Shown one piece after another: positions 21,850-33,181 of a stretch of DNA of 46,829 bases. The stretch covers positions 1-46,829 of the forward strand of contig SZWC01000574.1 of assembly GCA_023375785.1 (NCBI GenBank), read 5' to 3'. Both the position numbers and the translations under genes were made by a program. Below the pieces are notes generated by a model. The model was not told where the DNA came from, ran no database searches, and worked only from the letters and a program-made list of their open reading frames with translations. Every line of letters starts with the position of its first letter. Position 1 is the first letter of the stretch. This stretch comes from Penium margaritaceum (lineage: Eukaryota; Streptophyta; Zygnematophyceae; Desmidiales; Peniaceae).

Positions 21850-22140
21850 TTACTTCTACTGATCATGACACGAGTCAGCCACGGTCAGAGTGTCCAATCA
21901 CAGTGCAGATGTACTAGGCCGGATCTTGCATGTACAAACAAGGTAGAATACTAATGGCTCGGTTTGGCTATTTTGGGCAATGCCTTGAGAAAGTTGGCAT
22001 GTGCCACTGACCATGACCACAAATGTATCCAAGTGACTTTTACTTCTATTGATCATGACACGAGTCAGCCACGGTCAGAGTGTCCAATCATAGTGCAGAT
22101 GTACTAGGCATGATCTTGCAGGTGCAAACGAGGTAGAATA
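21850..22140 (+). repeat. Local paralogous segment, copy 1 (partner 22484-22740)
   Basis: It shares TGATCATGACACG, ACTAATGGCTCGG and GGCTATTTTG variants with 22484-22740. The offset is about 634 bp rather than a multiple of 190 because of the N join at 22481. Confidence 0.7.
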
Positions 22141-22480
22141 CTGGTGGCTCCATGTGGCTATTGTGCGCAATGCCTTGACAAAGTTGGCATGTGCCACTGA
22201 TCATGACCACAAAGTTTACAAAGTAACTTTAACTTCTACAAATCACAACAAGAGTCAGCCACGGTCAGAGTGCCCAATCAAAGCGTACTTCTAATATGCA
22301 TGACATTGCAGGTATAAACAAGGTAAAAAACCGGTGGCCTGGCACGGCTTTTGTGCGAAATGCCTCGACAAAGTTGGCATGTGCCACTGACCATGACGAC
22401 AAAGTTTACCAAGTACATTAAATGGCTATGAATCATAACATGAGTCAACCACGGTCAGAGTGTCCAATCATAGTGCAGAT

Positions 22481-22481
22481 N
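22481..22481. other. Single N at an out-of-register join
   Basis: GTGCAGAT-N-TTTTACTTCTATTG skips from the end of one monomer into the middle of another. The anchor interval is 254 bp (22365 to 22619). A join between contigs or reads is more likely than a natural deletion. Confidence 0.85.
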
Positions 22482-22483
22482 TT

Positions 22484-22740
22484 TTACTTCTATTGATCAT
22501 GACACGAGTCAGCCACGGTCAGAGTGTCCAATCACAGTGCAGATGTACTAGGCATGATCTTGCAGGTACAAACAAGGTAGAATACTAATGGCTCGGTGTG
22601 GCTATTTTGCGCAATGCCTTGACAAAGTTGCCATGTGCCACTGACCATGACCACAAATGTATCCAAGTGACTTTTACTTCTATTGATCATAACACGAGTC
22701 AGCCACGGTCAGAGTGTCCAATTACAGTGTGGATGTACTA
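22484..22740 (+). repeat. Local paralogous segment, copy 2 (partner 21850-22140)
   Basis: Starts directly after the N at 22481 and repeats the rare variants of 21850-22140. It may be a genuine recent duplicate or the same locus assembled twice. Confidence 0.65.
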
Positions 22741-23371
22741 CGCATGATTGTGCAGGTGCAAACAAGGTAGAATACTGATGTCTAGTTTGGCTATTGTGCG
22801 CAATGCCTTGACAAAATTGGCATGTGCCACTGACTGTGGCCACAAATGTATCCAAGTGACTTTTACGTCTATTGATCAAAAGACAAGTCAGCCGCGGTCA
22901 GAGTGTCCAATCATAGTGCAGATGTACTAGGCATGATCTTGCAGGTTCAGAAAAGGAAAAATACTGGTGGCTAGGTGTGGCTTTTGTGCGCAATGCCTTC
23001 ACAACGTTTGCATGTGCCACTGACCATTACCACAAAGTTTACCATGTGACTTCAACTTCTACGAATCGTAACACAAGTCAGCCACGGTCAGAGTGCCCAA
23101 TCACAGCGCACATGTTATATGCACGACCTTGCAGGTATAAACAAGGTAAAAAGCTGGTGGCTTGGCACGGCTATTGTGCGCAATTCCTTGACAAAGTTGG
23201 TATGTGCCACTGCCATGACCACAAAGTTTACCAAGTACCTTTAACTGCTATGAATCATAACACGAGTCAGCCACTGTCAGAGTGTCCAATCACAGTGCAT
23301 ATATACTGGGCATGACCTTATAGGTATAAGCAAGGTAAAATACTGGTGGCTCGGTGTGGCTATTGTGCGCA

Positions 23372-23862
23372 ATGCCTTGACAAAGTTGGCATGTGCCACT
23401 GACCATGACCACAAATGTATCCAAGTGACTTTTACTTCTATTTATCATAACATGAGTCAGCCACGGTCAGAGTGTCCAATCACAGTGCTGATGTACTAGG
23501 CATGATCTTGCAGGTTCAAACAAGGTAGAATACTGGTGGCTCAGTGTGGCTATCTTGCGCTATGCCTTGACAAAGTTGGCATGTGCCACTGACCATGACC
23601 ACAAATGTATCCAAGTGACTTTTACTTCTATTTATCATAACATGAGTCAGCCACGGTCAGAGTGTCCAATCACAGTGCTGATGTACTAGGCATGATCTTG
23701 CAGGTTCAAACAAGGTAGAATACTGGTGGCTCAGTGTGGCTATCTTGCGCTATGCCTTGACAAAGTTGGCATGTGCCACTGACCATGACCACAAATGTAT
23801 CCAAGTGACTTTTACTTCTATTTATCATAACATGAGTCAGCCACGGTCAGAGTGTCCAATCA
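23372..23862 (+). repeat. Perfect 190-bp tandem monomer copy
   Basis: Bases 23372-23672 are identical to 23562-23862, an exact period of 190 bp over 491 bp. They include the otherwise rare variants TTTATCATAACATGAG, GTGCTGATG, CTCAGTGTGGCTATCTTG and GCGCTATGCC. Neighbouring B monomers differ at many positions. This is therefore a very recent duplication or a repeat-assembly artefact. Confidence 0.92.
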
Positions 23863-24805
23863 TAGTGCAGATATACTAGGCATGATCTTGCAGGTGCAAA
23901 CAAGGTAGAATACTGGCGGCTCCATGTGGCTATTGTGCACGATGCCTTGACAAAGTTGGCATGTGCCACTGATCATGACCACAAAGTTTACCAAGTGACT
24001 TTAACTTCTACGAATCGTAATACGAGTCAGCCACGGTCAGAGTGCCCAATCACAGTGCACATCTCATATGCATGACCTTGCAGGTATAAACAAGTAAAAA
24101 AACCGGTGGCTTGGCACGGCTATTGTGCGCAATGCCTTGACAAAGTTGGCATGTTCCACTGACCATGACGACAAAGTTTACCAGGTACCTTAAACGGCTA
24201 TGAATCATTACACGAGTCAGCTACGGTCAGAGTGCCCAATCACAGTGCAGATATACTGGGCATGACCGAACATGTATAAACAAGGTAAAATATTGGTGGC
24301 TCGGTGTGGCTATTGTGCGCAATGCCTTGACAAAGTTGGCATGTGCCACTGACCATGACCAAAAATGTACCCAAGTGACTTTTACTTCTATTGATCATAA
24401 CACGATCAACCAGGGTCAGAGTGTCCAATCACAGTGCACATGTACTAGGCTCGATCTTACAGGTTCAAGCAAGGTAGGATACTGGTGGCTCGGTGTTACT
24501 ATTGTGCGCAATGCCTTTACAAAGTTGGCACGTGCCACTGACCATGACCACAAAGTTTACCAAGTGACTTTAACTTCTACGAATCATAAAACGAGTCAGC
24601 CACGGTCAGAGAGCCCAATCAAAGCGCACATCTAATATGCATGACATTGCAGGTATAAACAAGGTAAAAAGCCGGTGGCTTGGCATGGCTATTGTGCACA
24701 ATGCCTTGACAAAGTAGGCATGTGCCACTGACCATGACCACAAAGTTTACCAAGTACATTAAACGGCTATGATTTATAACACGAGTCAGCCACAGTTAGA
24801 GTGTC

Positions 24806-24806
24806 N
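24806..24806. other. Single N replacing about six bases
   Basis: GAGTGTC-N-CAGTGCAG stands where neighbours have GAGTGTCCAATCACAGTGCAG. This is a low-quality base or small join 80 bp before the 100-bp insertion. Confidence 0.85.
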
Positions 24807-24885
24807 CAGTGCAGATATACTGGGCATGACCTTGCAGGTATAAACAAGGTAGAATACTGGTGGCTCGGTGTGGCTGTTGTGCGCA

Positions 24886-24911
24886 CTTCTCTTCCCCGGA
24901 AAGGGGAGAAG
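24886..24911 (+). repeat. Imperfect hairpin at the left end of the insertion
   Basis: TCCCC (24893-24897) can pair with GGGGA (24903-24907) around a GGAAA loop. CTTC (24886-24889) can pair with GAAG (24908-24911), leaving a three-base bulge. A second weaker pairing, TCCCC with GGGGA, lies about 24933-24959. Confidence 0.65.
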
Positions 24912-24985
24912 GATAGGCGCACAAAATCAAAATCTCCCCGACTTTGTATATGTAGGGGAAAAGTCCGCCCTCTCTTTTTGAGAAA
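24886..24985. other. 100-bp non-satellite insertion inside a monomer
   Basis: The core GCGCA|ATTCCTTGAC is split between 24885 and 24986 by 100 bp with no satellite similarity. The arithmetic agrees: the anchor interval is 285 bp, equal to 190 minus 5 at the nearby N plus 100. The insert opens with CTTCTCTTCCCC and closes with CTCTTTTTGAGAA. The outermost TTCTC and GAGAA are inverted, but no clear target-site duplication flanks it. I do not recognise the sequence as a tRNA, SINE or known element. It could be a small transposon remnant, captured filler DNA, or a foreign or organellar fragment. Confidence 0.9.
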
Positions 24986-25174
24986 ATTCCTTGACAAAGT
25001 TGGCACGTGCCACTGACCATGACCACAAATGTATCCAAGTGACTTTTACTTCTATTGATCATGACACGAGTCAGCCACGGTCAGAGTGTCCAATCACAGT
25101 GCTGATGTACTAGGCATGATCTTGCAGGTTCAAACAAGGTAGAATACTGGTGGCTCAGTGTGGCTATCTTGCGC

Positions 25175-25495
25175 TATGCCTTGACAAAGTTGGCATGTGC
25201 CACTGACCATGACCACAAATATATCCAATTGACTTCAACTTCTCCGGATCATAACACGAGTCAGCCACGGTCAGAGTGTGCAATCACAGTGCACATGAAC
25301 TAGGCATGATCGTGTAGGTGCAAACAAGGTAGAATGCTGGTGGCCCGGTTTGGCTATTGTGCGCAATGCCTTGACAAAGTTTGCATGTGCCACTGACGAT
25401 GACCACAAATGTATCCAAGTGATGTTTACGTCTATTGATCATAACACGAGTCAGCCACGGCCAGAGTGTCCAATCACAGTGCAGATGTACTAGGC
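25175..25495 (+). repeat. Paralogous B-monomer pair, copy 2 (partner 4390-4740)
   Basis: Partner of 4390-4740 by ordered rare variants. The monomer directly upstream (25085-25200) also matches the duplicated monomer family at 23372-23862 (GTGCTGATG, CAGTGTGGCTATCTTGCGC). Confidence 0.7.
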
Positions 25496-28400
25496 ATGAT
25501 CTTGCAGGTGCAAAAAAAGGTAGAATACTGGTGGCTCGGTGTGGCTTTTGTGCGCAATGCCTTGACAAAGTTGGCATGTGCCACTGACCATGACCACAAA
25601 CGTTACCAAGTAACTTTAACTTATATGAATTGTTACACGATTCAGCCACGGTCAGAGTGCCCAATCGCAGTGCACATATAATATGCCATGACCTTGCACG
25701 TATAAACAAGTTAAAAAAACGGTGGTTTGGCACGGCTATTGTGCGCAATGCCTTGACAAAGTTGGCATGTGCCACTGACCATGACCACAAAGTTTACCAA
25801 GTACCTTTCACGGCAATGAATCATAACACGAGTCAGCCACGGTTAGAGTGTCCAATCACAGTGCATATATACTTCGCATGACCTTACAGGTACTAGCAAG
25901 GTCAAATACTAGTGGCTAGGGGTGGCTATTGTGGGCAATGCCTTGACAAAGTTGGCATGTGCCAATGATCATGACCACAAATGTATCCAAGAGACTTTTA
26001 CTTCCATTGATCATAACACGAGTCAGCCATGGTCAGAGTGTCCCATCACAGTGCAGATGTACTAGGCATGGTCTTGCAGGTGCAAACTAGGTAGAATACT
26101 GGTGGCTCTGTGTGGCTATTGTGCGCAATGCCTTGACAAATTTGGCATGTGCCACTGATCATGACCACAAAGTTTACCAAGTGACTTTAACTTGTACGAA
26201 TCATAACACGAGTCAGCCACGGTCAGAGTGCCCAATCAATGCGCACATCTTATATGCATGACCTTGCAGGTATAAACAAGGTAATAAACCGATGGCTTGG
26301 CACGGCTATTGTGGGCAATGCCTTGACAAACATGGCATGTGCCACTGACCATGACCACAAAGTTTACCAAGTACATTAAATGGCTATGAATCATAACACG
26401 AGTCAGCCACAGTCTGAGTGTCCAATCACAGTGCAGATATACTGCGCATGACCTTGCATGTATAAACAAGGTAGAATACTGGTGGCTCGGTGTGGCTATT
26501 GTGCACAATTCCTTGACAAAGTTGGCATGTGCCACTGATCTTGACCACAGATGTATCAAAGTGACTTTTACTTCTATTAATCTTAACACGAGTCAGCCAC
26601 AGTCAGAGTGTCCAATCACAGTGTAGATGTACTATGCATGATCTTGCAGGTGCAAACAAGGTAGAATACTGGTGGCTCGGTGTGGCTATTGTGCGCAATG
26701 CCTTGACAAAGTTGGCATGTGCCACTGACCATGACCACAAAGTTTACCAAGTACCTTAAACGACTATGAATCATATCACATGTCAGACACGGTCAGAGTG
26801 CCCAATCACAGTGCAGATGTACTAGGCATGATTTTGCAGGCGCAAACAATGTAGAATACTGGTGGCTTGGCATGGCTATTGTACGCAATGCCTTGACAAA
26901 GTTTGCATGTGCCACTGACCATGACCATAACGTTTACCAAGTGACTTTAACTTCTACGAATCGTAACACGAGTCAGCCACGATCAGAGTGCCCAATCACA
27001 GTACACATCTAACATGCATGACCTTGCAGGTATAAAAAAGTTACAAAACCGGTGGCTTGTCATGGCTATTGTGCGCAATGCCTTGACAAAGTTGGCATGT
27101 GCCACTGACCACGACCACAAAGTTTACCAAGTACCTTAAACGGCTATGAATCATAACACGAGTCAGCCACGGTCAGAGTGTCCAATCACAGTACTGATAT
27201 ACAGGACATGACCTTACAGGTAGAAACAAGGTACAATACTGGTGGCTCGGTGTGGCTATTGTGTGCAATGCCTTGACAAAGTTGGCATGTGCCACTGACC
27301 ATGACCACAAATGTATCCAAGTGGCTTTTACTTCTATTGATCATAACACGAGTCAGCCACGGCCAGAGTGTCCAACCACAGTGCAGATGTACTAGGCATA
27401 ATCTTGTACGTGCAAACAAGGTAGAATACTGGTGGCTCGGTGTGTCTAGTGTGCGCAATGCCTTCACCAATTTGGCATGTGTCAATGACCATGACCACAA
27501 AGTTTACCAAGTGACTTTAACTTCTATGAGTCGTAACACAAGTCAGCCACAGTCAGAGTGCCCAATCACAATTCAGATGTACAAGGCATGACCTTGCAGG
27601 TATAAACAAGGTAAAAAACCGGTGGCTTGGCATGGCTATTGTGCGCAATGCCTCGACAAAGCTGGCATGTGTCACTGACCACGACCACAAAGTTTACCAA
27701 GTACCTTAGACGGCTATGAATCAAAACGCGAGTCAGCCACAGTCAGAGTGTCCAATCATAGTGCACATATACTGCGCATGACCTCACAGGTATGAACAAG
27801 GTAGAGTAATGGTGGCTCGGTGTGGCTATTTGTGCGCAATGCCTTGACAAGGTTGGCATGTGCCACTGACCATGGCCACAACGTTTACCAAGTGACTTTA
27901 ACTTCTACGAATCATAACACGAGTCAGCCACAGTCAGAGTAACCAATCACAGTGCACATCTAATATGCATGATCTTGCACACATAAACAGGGTTAAAAAC
28001 CGGTGTCTTGGCACAGCTATTGTGCGCAATGCTTTGACAAAGTTGGCATATGCCACTGACCATGACCACAAAGTTTACCAAGTGACTTTAACTTGTACGA
28101 ATCATAACACGAGTCAACCACAGTCAGAGTGCCCAATCACTTTTCAGATGTACTAGGCATGAGCTTGCAGGCATAAACAGGGAAAAAAACCGGTGGCTTG
28201 GCACAGCTATTGTGCGCAATGCCTTGACAAAGTTGGCATGTGCCACTGACCATGACCACAAAGTTTACCAGGTTCCTTGAACGGCTATGAATGATAACAC
28301 GGGTCAGCCACAGTCAGAGTGTCCAATCACAGTGCAGATATACTGGGCTTGATCTTACAGGTATAAAGAAGGTAGAATACTGGTGGCTTGGTGTGGTTAT

Positions 28401-29396
28401 TGTGTGCAATGCCTTGTCAAAGCTGGCATGTGCCACTGACCACGACCACAAATGTATCCAAGTGACTTTTCCTTCTATTGATCATAACACGAGTCAGCCA
28501 CGGTCAGAAAGTCCATTCACAGTGCAGATGTACTAGGCATGATCTTGCAGGTGCAAACAAGGTAGAATACTGGTGGCTCGGTGTGGCTATTGTGCGCAAT
28601 GCCTAGACCAAGTTGGCATGTGCCACTGACCATGACCACAAAGTTTACCAAGTAACTTTAACGTCTATGAATCGTAACACGAGTCAGCCACAGTCCGAGT
28701 ACCCATTCACAGTTCAGATGTACTAGGCATGACCTTACAGGTATAAACAAGGTAAAACACCGGTGGCTTGGCATGGCTATTGTGCCCAATGCCTTGAAAA
28801 AGCTGGCATGTGCCACAGACCATGACCGCAAGGTTTACCAAGTACCATAAACATTTATGAATCACAACACGAGTCAGCCACGGTCAGAGTGTCCAGTCAT
28901 AGTGCAGATATAATGGGCATGACCTTACAGGTATAAACAAGGTAGAATATTGGTGGCTCGGTGTGGCTATTGTGCGCAATGCCTTGACAAAGTTGGCATG
29001 TTCCACTGACCATGACCACAAATACAAGTAAGTGACGTTTCATTCTAGTGATCATAACACAAGTCAGCCACGGTCAGAGTGTTCAATCACAGTGCAGATG
29101 TTCTAGGCATGACCTTGCAGGTGCAAACAAGGTACAATACTGGTGGCTCGGTATGGCTATTGTGTGCAATGCATTGACGAAGTTGGCATGTGCCACTGAC
29201 CATGACCACAAATTTTACCAAGTGACTCTAACTTCTACGAATCGTAACACGAGTCAGCCACGGTCAGAGTGACCAATCATTGTGCACATCTAATATGCAT
29301 CATATTGCATGTATAAACAAGTTAAAAAACCGGTGGCTTGGCACGGCTATTGTGCGCAATGCCTTGACAAAGTTGGCATGTGCCACTGACCATGAC

Positions 29397-29683
29397 NNNN
29401 NNNNNNNNNNNNNNNNNNNNNNNNNNNNNNNNNNNNNNNNNNNNNNNNNNNNNNNNNNNNNNNNNNNNNNNNNNNNNNNNNNNNNNNNNNNNNNNNNNNN
29501 NNNNNNNNNNNNNNNNNNNNNNNNNNNNNNNNNNNNNNNNNNNNNNNNNNNNNNNNNNNNNNNNNNNNNNNNNNNNNNNNNNNNNNNNNNNNNNNNNNNN
29601 NNNNNNNNNNNNNNNNNNNNNNNNNNNNNNNNNNNNNNNNNNNNNNNNNNNNNNNNNNNNNNNNNNNNNNNNNNNNNNNNNNN
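29397..29683. other. Assembly gap (287 N)
   Basis: The satellite is present on both sides. The anchors flanking the gap are 333 bp apart, which is not a multiple of 190, so the gap length is an estimate. The missing content is presumably more satellite. Confidence 0.97.
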
Positions 29684-29828
29684 TGTGCGCAATGCCTTGA
29701 CAAAGTTGGCATGTGCCACTGACCATGACGACAAAGTTTACCAAGTGACTTTGACCTCTACGAATCATAACACGAGTCAGCCACGGTCAGAGTACCCAAT
29801 CATAGTGCACATCTAATACGCATGACCT

Positions 29829-30112
29829 TGCAGGTCTAAACAATGTAAAAAACCCGTGGCTTGGAACGACTATTGTGCGCAATGCCTTGACAAAGTTGGC
29901 ATGTGCCACTGACCATGACCACACAGTTTGCCAAGTGACTTTAACGTTTACGAATCGTAACAGGAGTCATCCACAGTCAGAGTGCCCAATCACAGTTCAG
30001 ATGTAATAGGCATGACCTTGCAGGTATAAACAATGTAAAAAACCCGTGGCTTGGAACGACTATTGTGCGCAATGCCTTGACAAAGTTGGCATGTGCCACT
30101 GACCATGACCAC
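29829..30112 (+). repeat. Adjacent duplicated monomer halves
   Basis: 29829-29922 and 30019-30112 share the rare run CAATGTAAAAAACCCGTGG and TTGGAACGACTATTG in consecutive monomers 190 bp apart, with about one difference. The right halves differ (chimeric C-like, then A). Confidence 0.75.
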
Positions 30113-30414
30113 AAAGTTTACCAAGTATGTTAAACGGCTATGAATTATAACAGAAGTCAGCCACGGTCATAGTGTCCAATCACAGTGCAGATATACTAGG
30201 CATGACGTTACAGGTATGGACAAGGTAGAATTCTGGTGCCTCGGTGCGGCTATTGTGCGCAATGCCTTGACAAAGTTGGCATGTGCCACTGACCATGACC
30301 ACAAATGTATCCAGGTGACATTTAATTCTATTGATCATAACACGAGTCAGCCACGGTCAGAGTGTCTTATCACATTGCAGATGTACTAGGCATGACCTTG
30401 CATGTGCAAAGAAG

Positions 30415-30426
30415 GTAGAATTTGTC
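30415..30426. other. Satellite orientation switch (inversion breakpoint)
   Basis: Forward sequence CTAGGCATGACCTTGCATG...GGTAGAA ends about 35 bp into a monomer and passes at 30420/30421 into TTTGTCGTCATGGTCACTGG, the reverse complement of the GACCATGACCACAAATG region. At most two bases (AT) fit both sides. No spacer, N or mobile element lies at the joint. The two sides break at different monomer positions, so this is not a simple palindrome. Confidence 0.93.
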
Positions 30427-30429
30427 GTC

Positions 30430-31200
30430 ATGGTCACTGGCACATGCGAACTTTGTCATGGTATTGCCCACAACAGCTACACCGAGCCTCCAGTATTCCA
30501 CCTTGTTTGTACCTGTAAGAGCATGCCTAGTATATCTGCACTGTCATTGGACACTCCGACCGTGGCTGACTCGTGTTATGAGTCATAGCTGTTTAAGGTA
30601 CTTGGTAAACTTTGTGGTCATGGTCACTGGCACATGCCAACTTTGTCAAGGCATTGCGCACAATAGCCGTGCCAAGCCACCTGTTTTTTACCTTGTTTAT
30701 ACCTGCAAGGTCATGCCTAGTACATTTGAACTGTGATTGGGCACTCTCACTGTGGCTGACTTGTGTTACGGTTCGTAGACGTTAAAGTCACCTGGTAAAC
30801 GTTCTGGTCATGGTCATTGGCACATGCCAACTTTGTCAAGGCATTGCGTACAATTGCCGTGCCAAGCCACCGGTTTTTACCTTGCTTATACCTGCAAGGT
30901 CATGCATATTAGATGTACACTGTGATTGGGCACTCTGACCATGGTTTACTCGTGTTACGATTCGTAGAAGGTAAGGTCACTTGGTAAACTTTGTGGTCAT
31001 GGTCAGTGGCACATGCCAACATCGTAAAGGCATTATGCACAATAGCCATTCCGAGCCACCGGTGTTCTACCTTGTTTGAACCTTCAAGATAATGCCTAGT
31101 ACATCTGCAATGTGATTGGACACTCTGACCGTGGCTGACTTGTGTTATGATCAATAGATGTAAAAGTCACTTGGATACATTTATGGTCATGGTCAGTGGC
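30430..31200 (-). repeat. Reverse-array paralogous block, copy 1 (partner 34825-35595)
   Basis: It shares in order TATGAGTCATAG, CTGTCATTGG, ATTAGATGTACACTGTG, a GGTTTACTCG / GGTTGACTCG variant, CATTCCGAGCC and TTGAACCTTCAA with 34825-35595. The offset is 4394 bp. About 32 bp of this is explained by the partial duplication at 34602-34665, leaving about 23 monomers. Confidence 0.8.
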
Positions 31201-32611
31201 ACATGCAAACTTTGCCAATGCATTGCGCACAATAGCCACACCGAGGCACCAGTATTCTACCTTGTTCATACCTGCAAGGTCATGCCCAGTATATCTTCAC
31301 TGTGAATGGACACTCTGCCCGTGGCAGACTCGTGTTATCATTCATAGCCGTTTAAGTTGCTTGGTAAACTTTGTGGTCATGGTAATTGGCACATGCCAAG
31401 TTGGTCAAGGCATTGCGCACAAAAGCTGTGTCAAGCCACCGGATTTTTACCTTGTTTGTACCTGTAAGGTCATGCCTAGTACATGTGAACTGTGATTGGG
31501 CCCTCTGACTTTGGCTGACTCGTGTTACAATTTGTACAAGTTAAAGTCACTGTGTAAACTTTGTGCTCATGGTCAGTGGCACATGCCAACCTTGTCAAGG
31601 CATTGCGCACAATAGCCACACCGAGCCACCAGTATTCTACCTTGTTTGCACCTACAAGATCCTGCCTAGTGCATCTGCACTGTGATTGGGCACTCTGACC
31701 GTGGCTGACTCGTGGCGTGATCAATAGAAGTAAAACTCACTTCCATACATTTGTCGTCGTGGTCAGTGGCACATGCCAACTTTGTCAAGCCATTGCGTAA
31801 CATAGCCATTCCGAGCCACCTGTATTATAGCTTACACGTGCAAGATCATGCCCAGTATATCTGCAATTTGATTGAACACTCTGACCGTGCCTGACTCATC
31901 TTATGATTCATAGCCGTTTAAAGTACTTGGTAAACTTTGTGGTCATTGTCAGTGGCACATGCCAGCTTTGGCAAGGCATTGCGCACAATAGCCGTGCCAA
32001 GCCACTGGTTTTTTAACTAGTTTATACCTGCCAAGTTATGCATATTAGATGTGCACTGTGATTGGGCACTCTGACCGTGGCTGACTCGTGTTACGATTTG
32101 TAGAAGTGAAATTCACTTGGTAAACCTTGTGGTCATGGTCAGTGGCACATGCCAACTTTGTCAAGGCATTGCGCAAACCAGCCACACCGAGCCACCAGTA
32201 TTCCATCTTGTTTGTACCGGTAAGATCATGCTTAGTACATCTGCACTGTGTTTGGACACTCTAACCGTGGCTGACTCATGTTATGATCAATAAAAGTAAA
32301 AGTCACTTGGATACACTTGTGGTCATGGTCAGTGGCACATGCCAACTTTGTCAGGGCATTGCACACAATAGCCATACCGAGCCACCGGTATTCTACCTTG
32401 TTTATACCTGTAAGGTCATACCCAGTATATCTGTACTGAGATTAGACACTCTGACCGTGGCTGACTCGTGTTATGATTCATAGTCGTTTAAGGTACTTGG
32501 TAAGCTTTGTGATCATGGTCAGTGGCACATGCCAACTTTGTCAAGGCATTGCGCACAATACCCGTGCCAAGCCACCGGTTTTTTACCTTGTTTATAGCTG
32601 CACGGTCATGC

Positions 32612-33181
32612 ATGTTAGATGTGCACTGTGATTGGGCACTCTGACCATGGCTGACTTGTGTTACGATTCGTAGAAGTTAAAGTCACTTGGTAAACGTTGT
32701 GGTCGTGGTAAGTGGCACATGCCAACTTTGTCAAGGCATTGCGCACAGTACCCACACCAAGCCACAGGTGTTTTACCTTGTTTGCATCTGCAAGATCATG
32801 CCTAGTACATCTGCACTGTGATTGGACACTCTGACCGTGGCTGACTCGTGTTATGATCAATAGACGTAAACGTCACTTGGATACAGATGTGGTCATGGTC
32901 AGTGGCACATGCCAACTTTGTCAAGGCATTGCCCACAATAGCCACACGGAGCCACCAGTATTCTACCTTGTTTATACCTGTAAGGTCATGTCCAGTATCT
33001 CTGCACTGTGATTGGATACTCTGACCGTGGCTGACTCGTGTTATAATTCGTAGCCGTTTAATGTACTTGGTAAATTTTGTGGTCATGGTCAGTGGCATAT
33101 GCCAACTTTGTCAAGGCATTGCGCACAATAGCCGTGCCAAGCCACCGGTTTTTTACCTTCTTTATACGTGCAAGGTCATGC
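32612..33181 (-). repeat. Representative trimeric repeat in the reverse array
   Basis: On the plus strand the order is reverse complement of C (32612-32801), of B (32802-32991) and of A (32992-33181), each 190 bp. This is A-B-C on the minus strand. It shows that the same higher-order organisation exists on both sides of the orientation switch. Confidence 0.88.

Larger units (their letters stand above)
1121..30420 (+). repeat. 190-bp satellite array, forward orientation (about 150 monomers)
   Basis: Successive copies of the core CCTTGACAAAGTTGGC begin almost exactly every 190 bp from 1189 to 30267. About 150 copies can be counted. Variation between copies is mostly single substitutions, and indels are rare (a few 188-192 intervals). 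Larger register breaks are at 5341, 6430, 7490, 12467, 16244, 16707, 21632, 22481, 24806-24985 and 29397. Monomers fall into classes A, B and C plus chimeras, commonly arranged as A-B-C trimers of 570 bp. Because 190 is one more than a multiple of three, the reading frame rotates by one in each monomer, so the recurrent 60-110-codon open frames are not genes. The pattern fits centromeric, pericentromeric or other heterochromatic satellite DNA. No CENP-B box was found. Confidence 0.98.

Noticed and set aside
24886..24985. Insertion as a MITE with target-site duplication
   Set aside because: Only about 5 bp of terminal inversion is seen and no convincing duplicated target flanks it, so a named transposon class is not claimed.
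1121..30420. CRISPR array
   Set aside because: There are no short conserved repeats separated by unique spacers. The whole 190-bp unit is repeated, and no cas genes are present.
30400..30440. Perfect palindrome or hairpin at the orientation switch
   Set aside because: The two arms meet at different monomer phases, so the sequences next to the joint are not reverse complements of each other.
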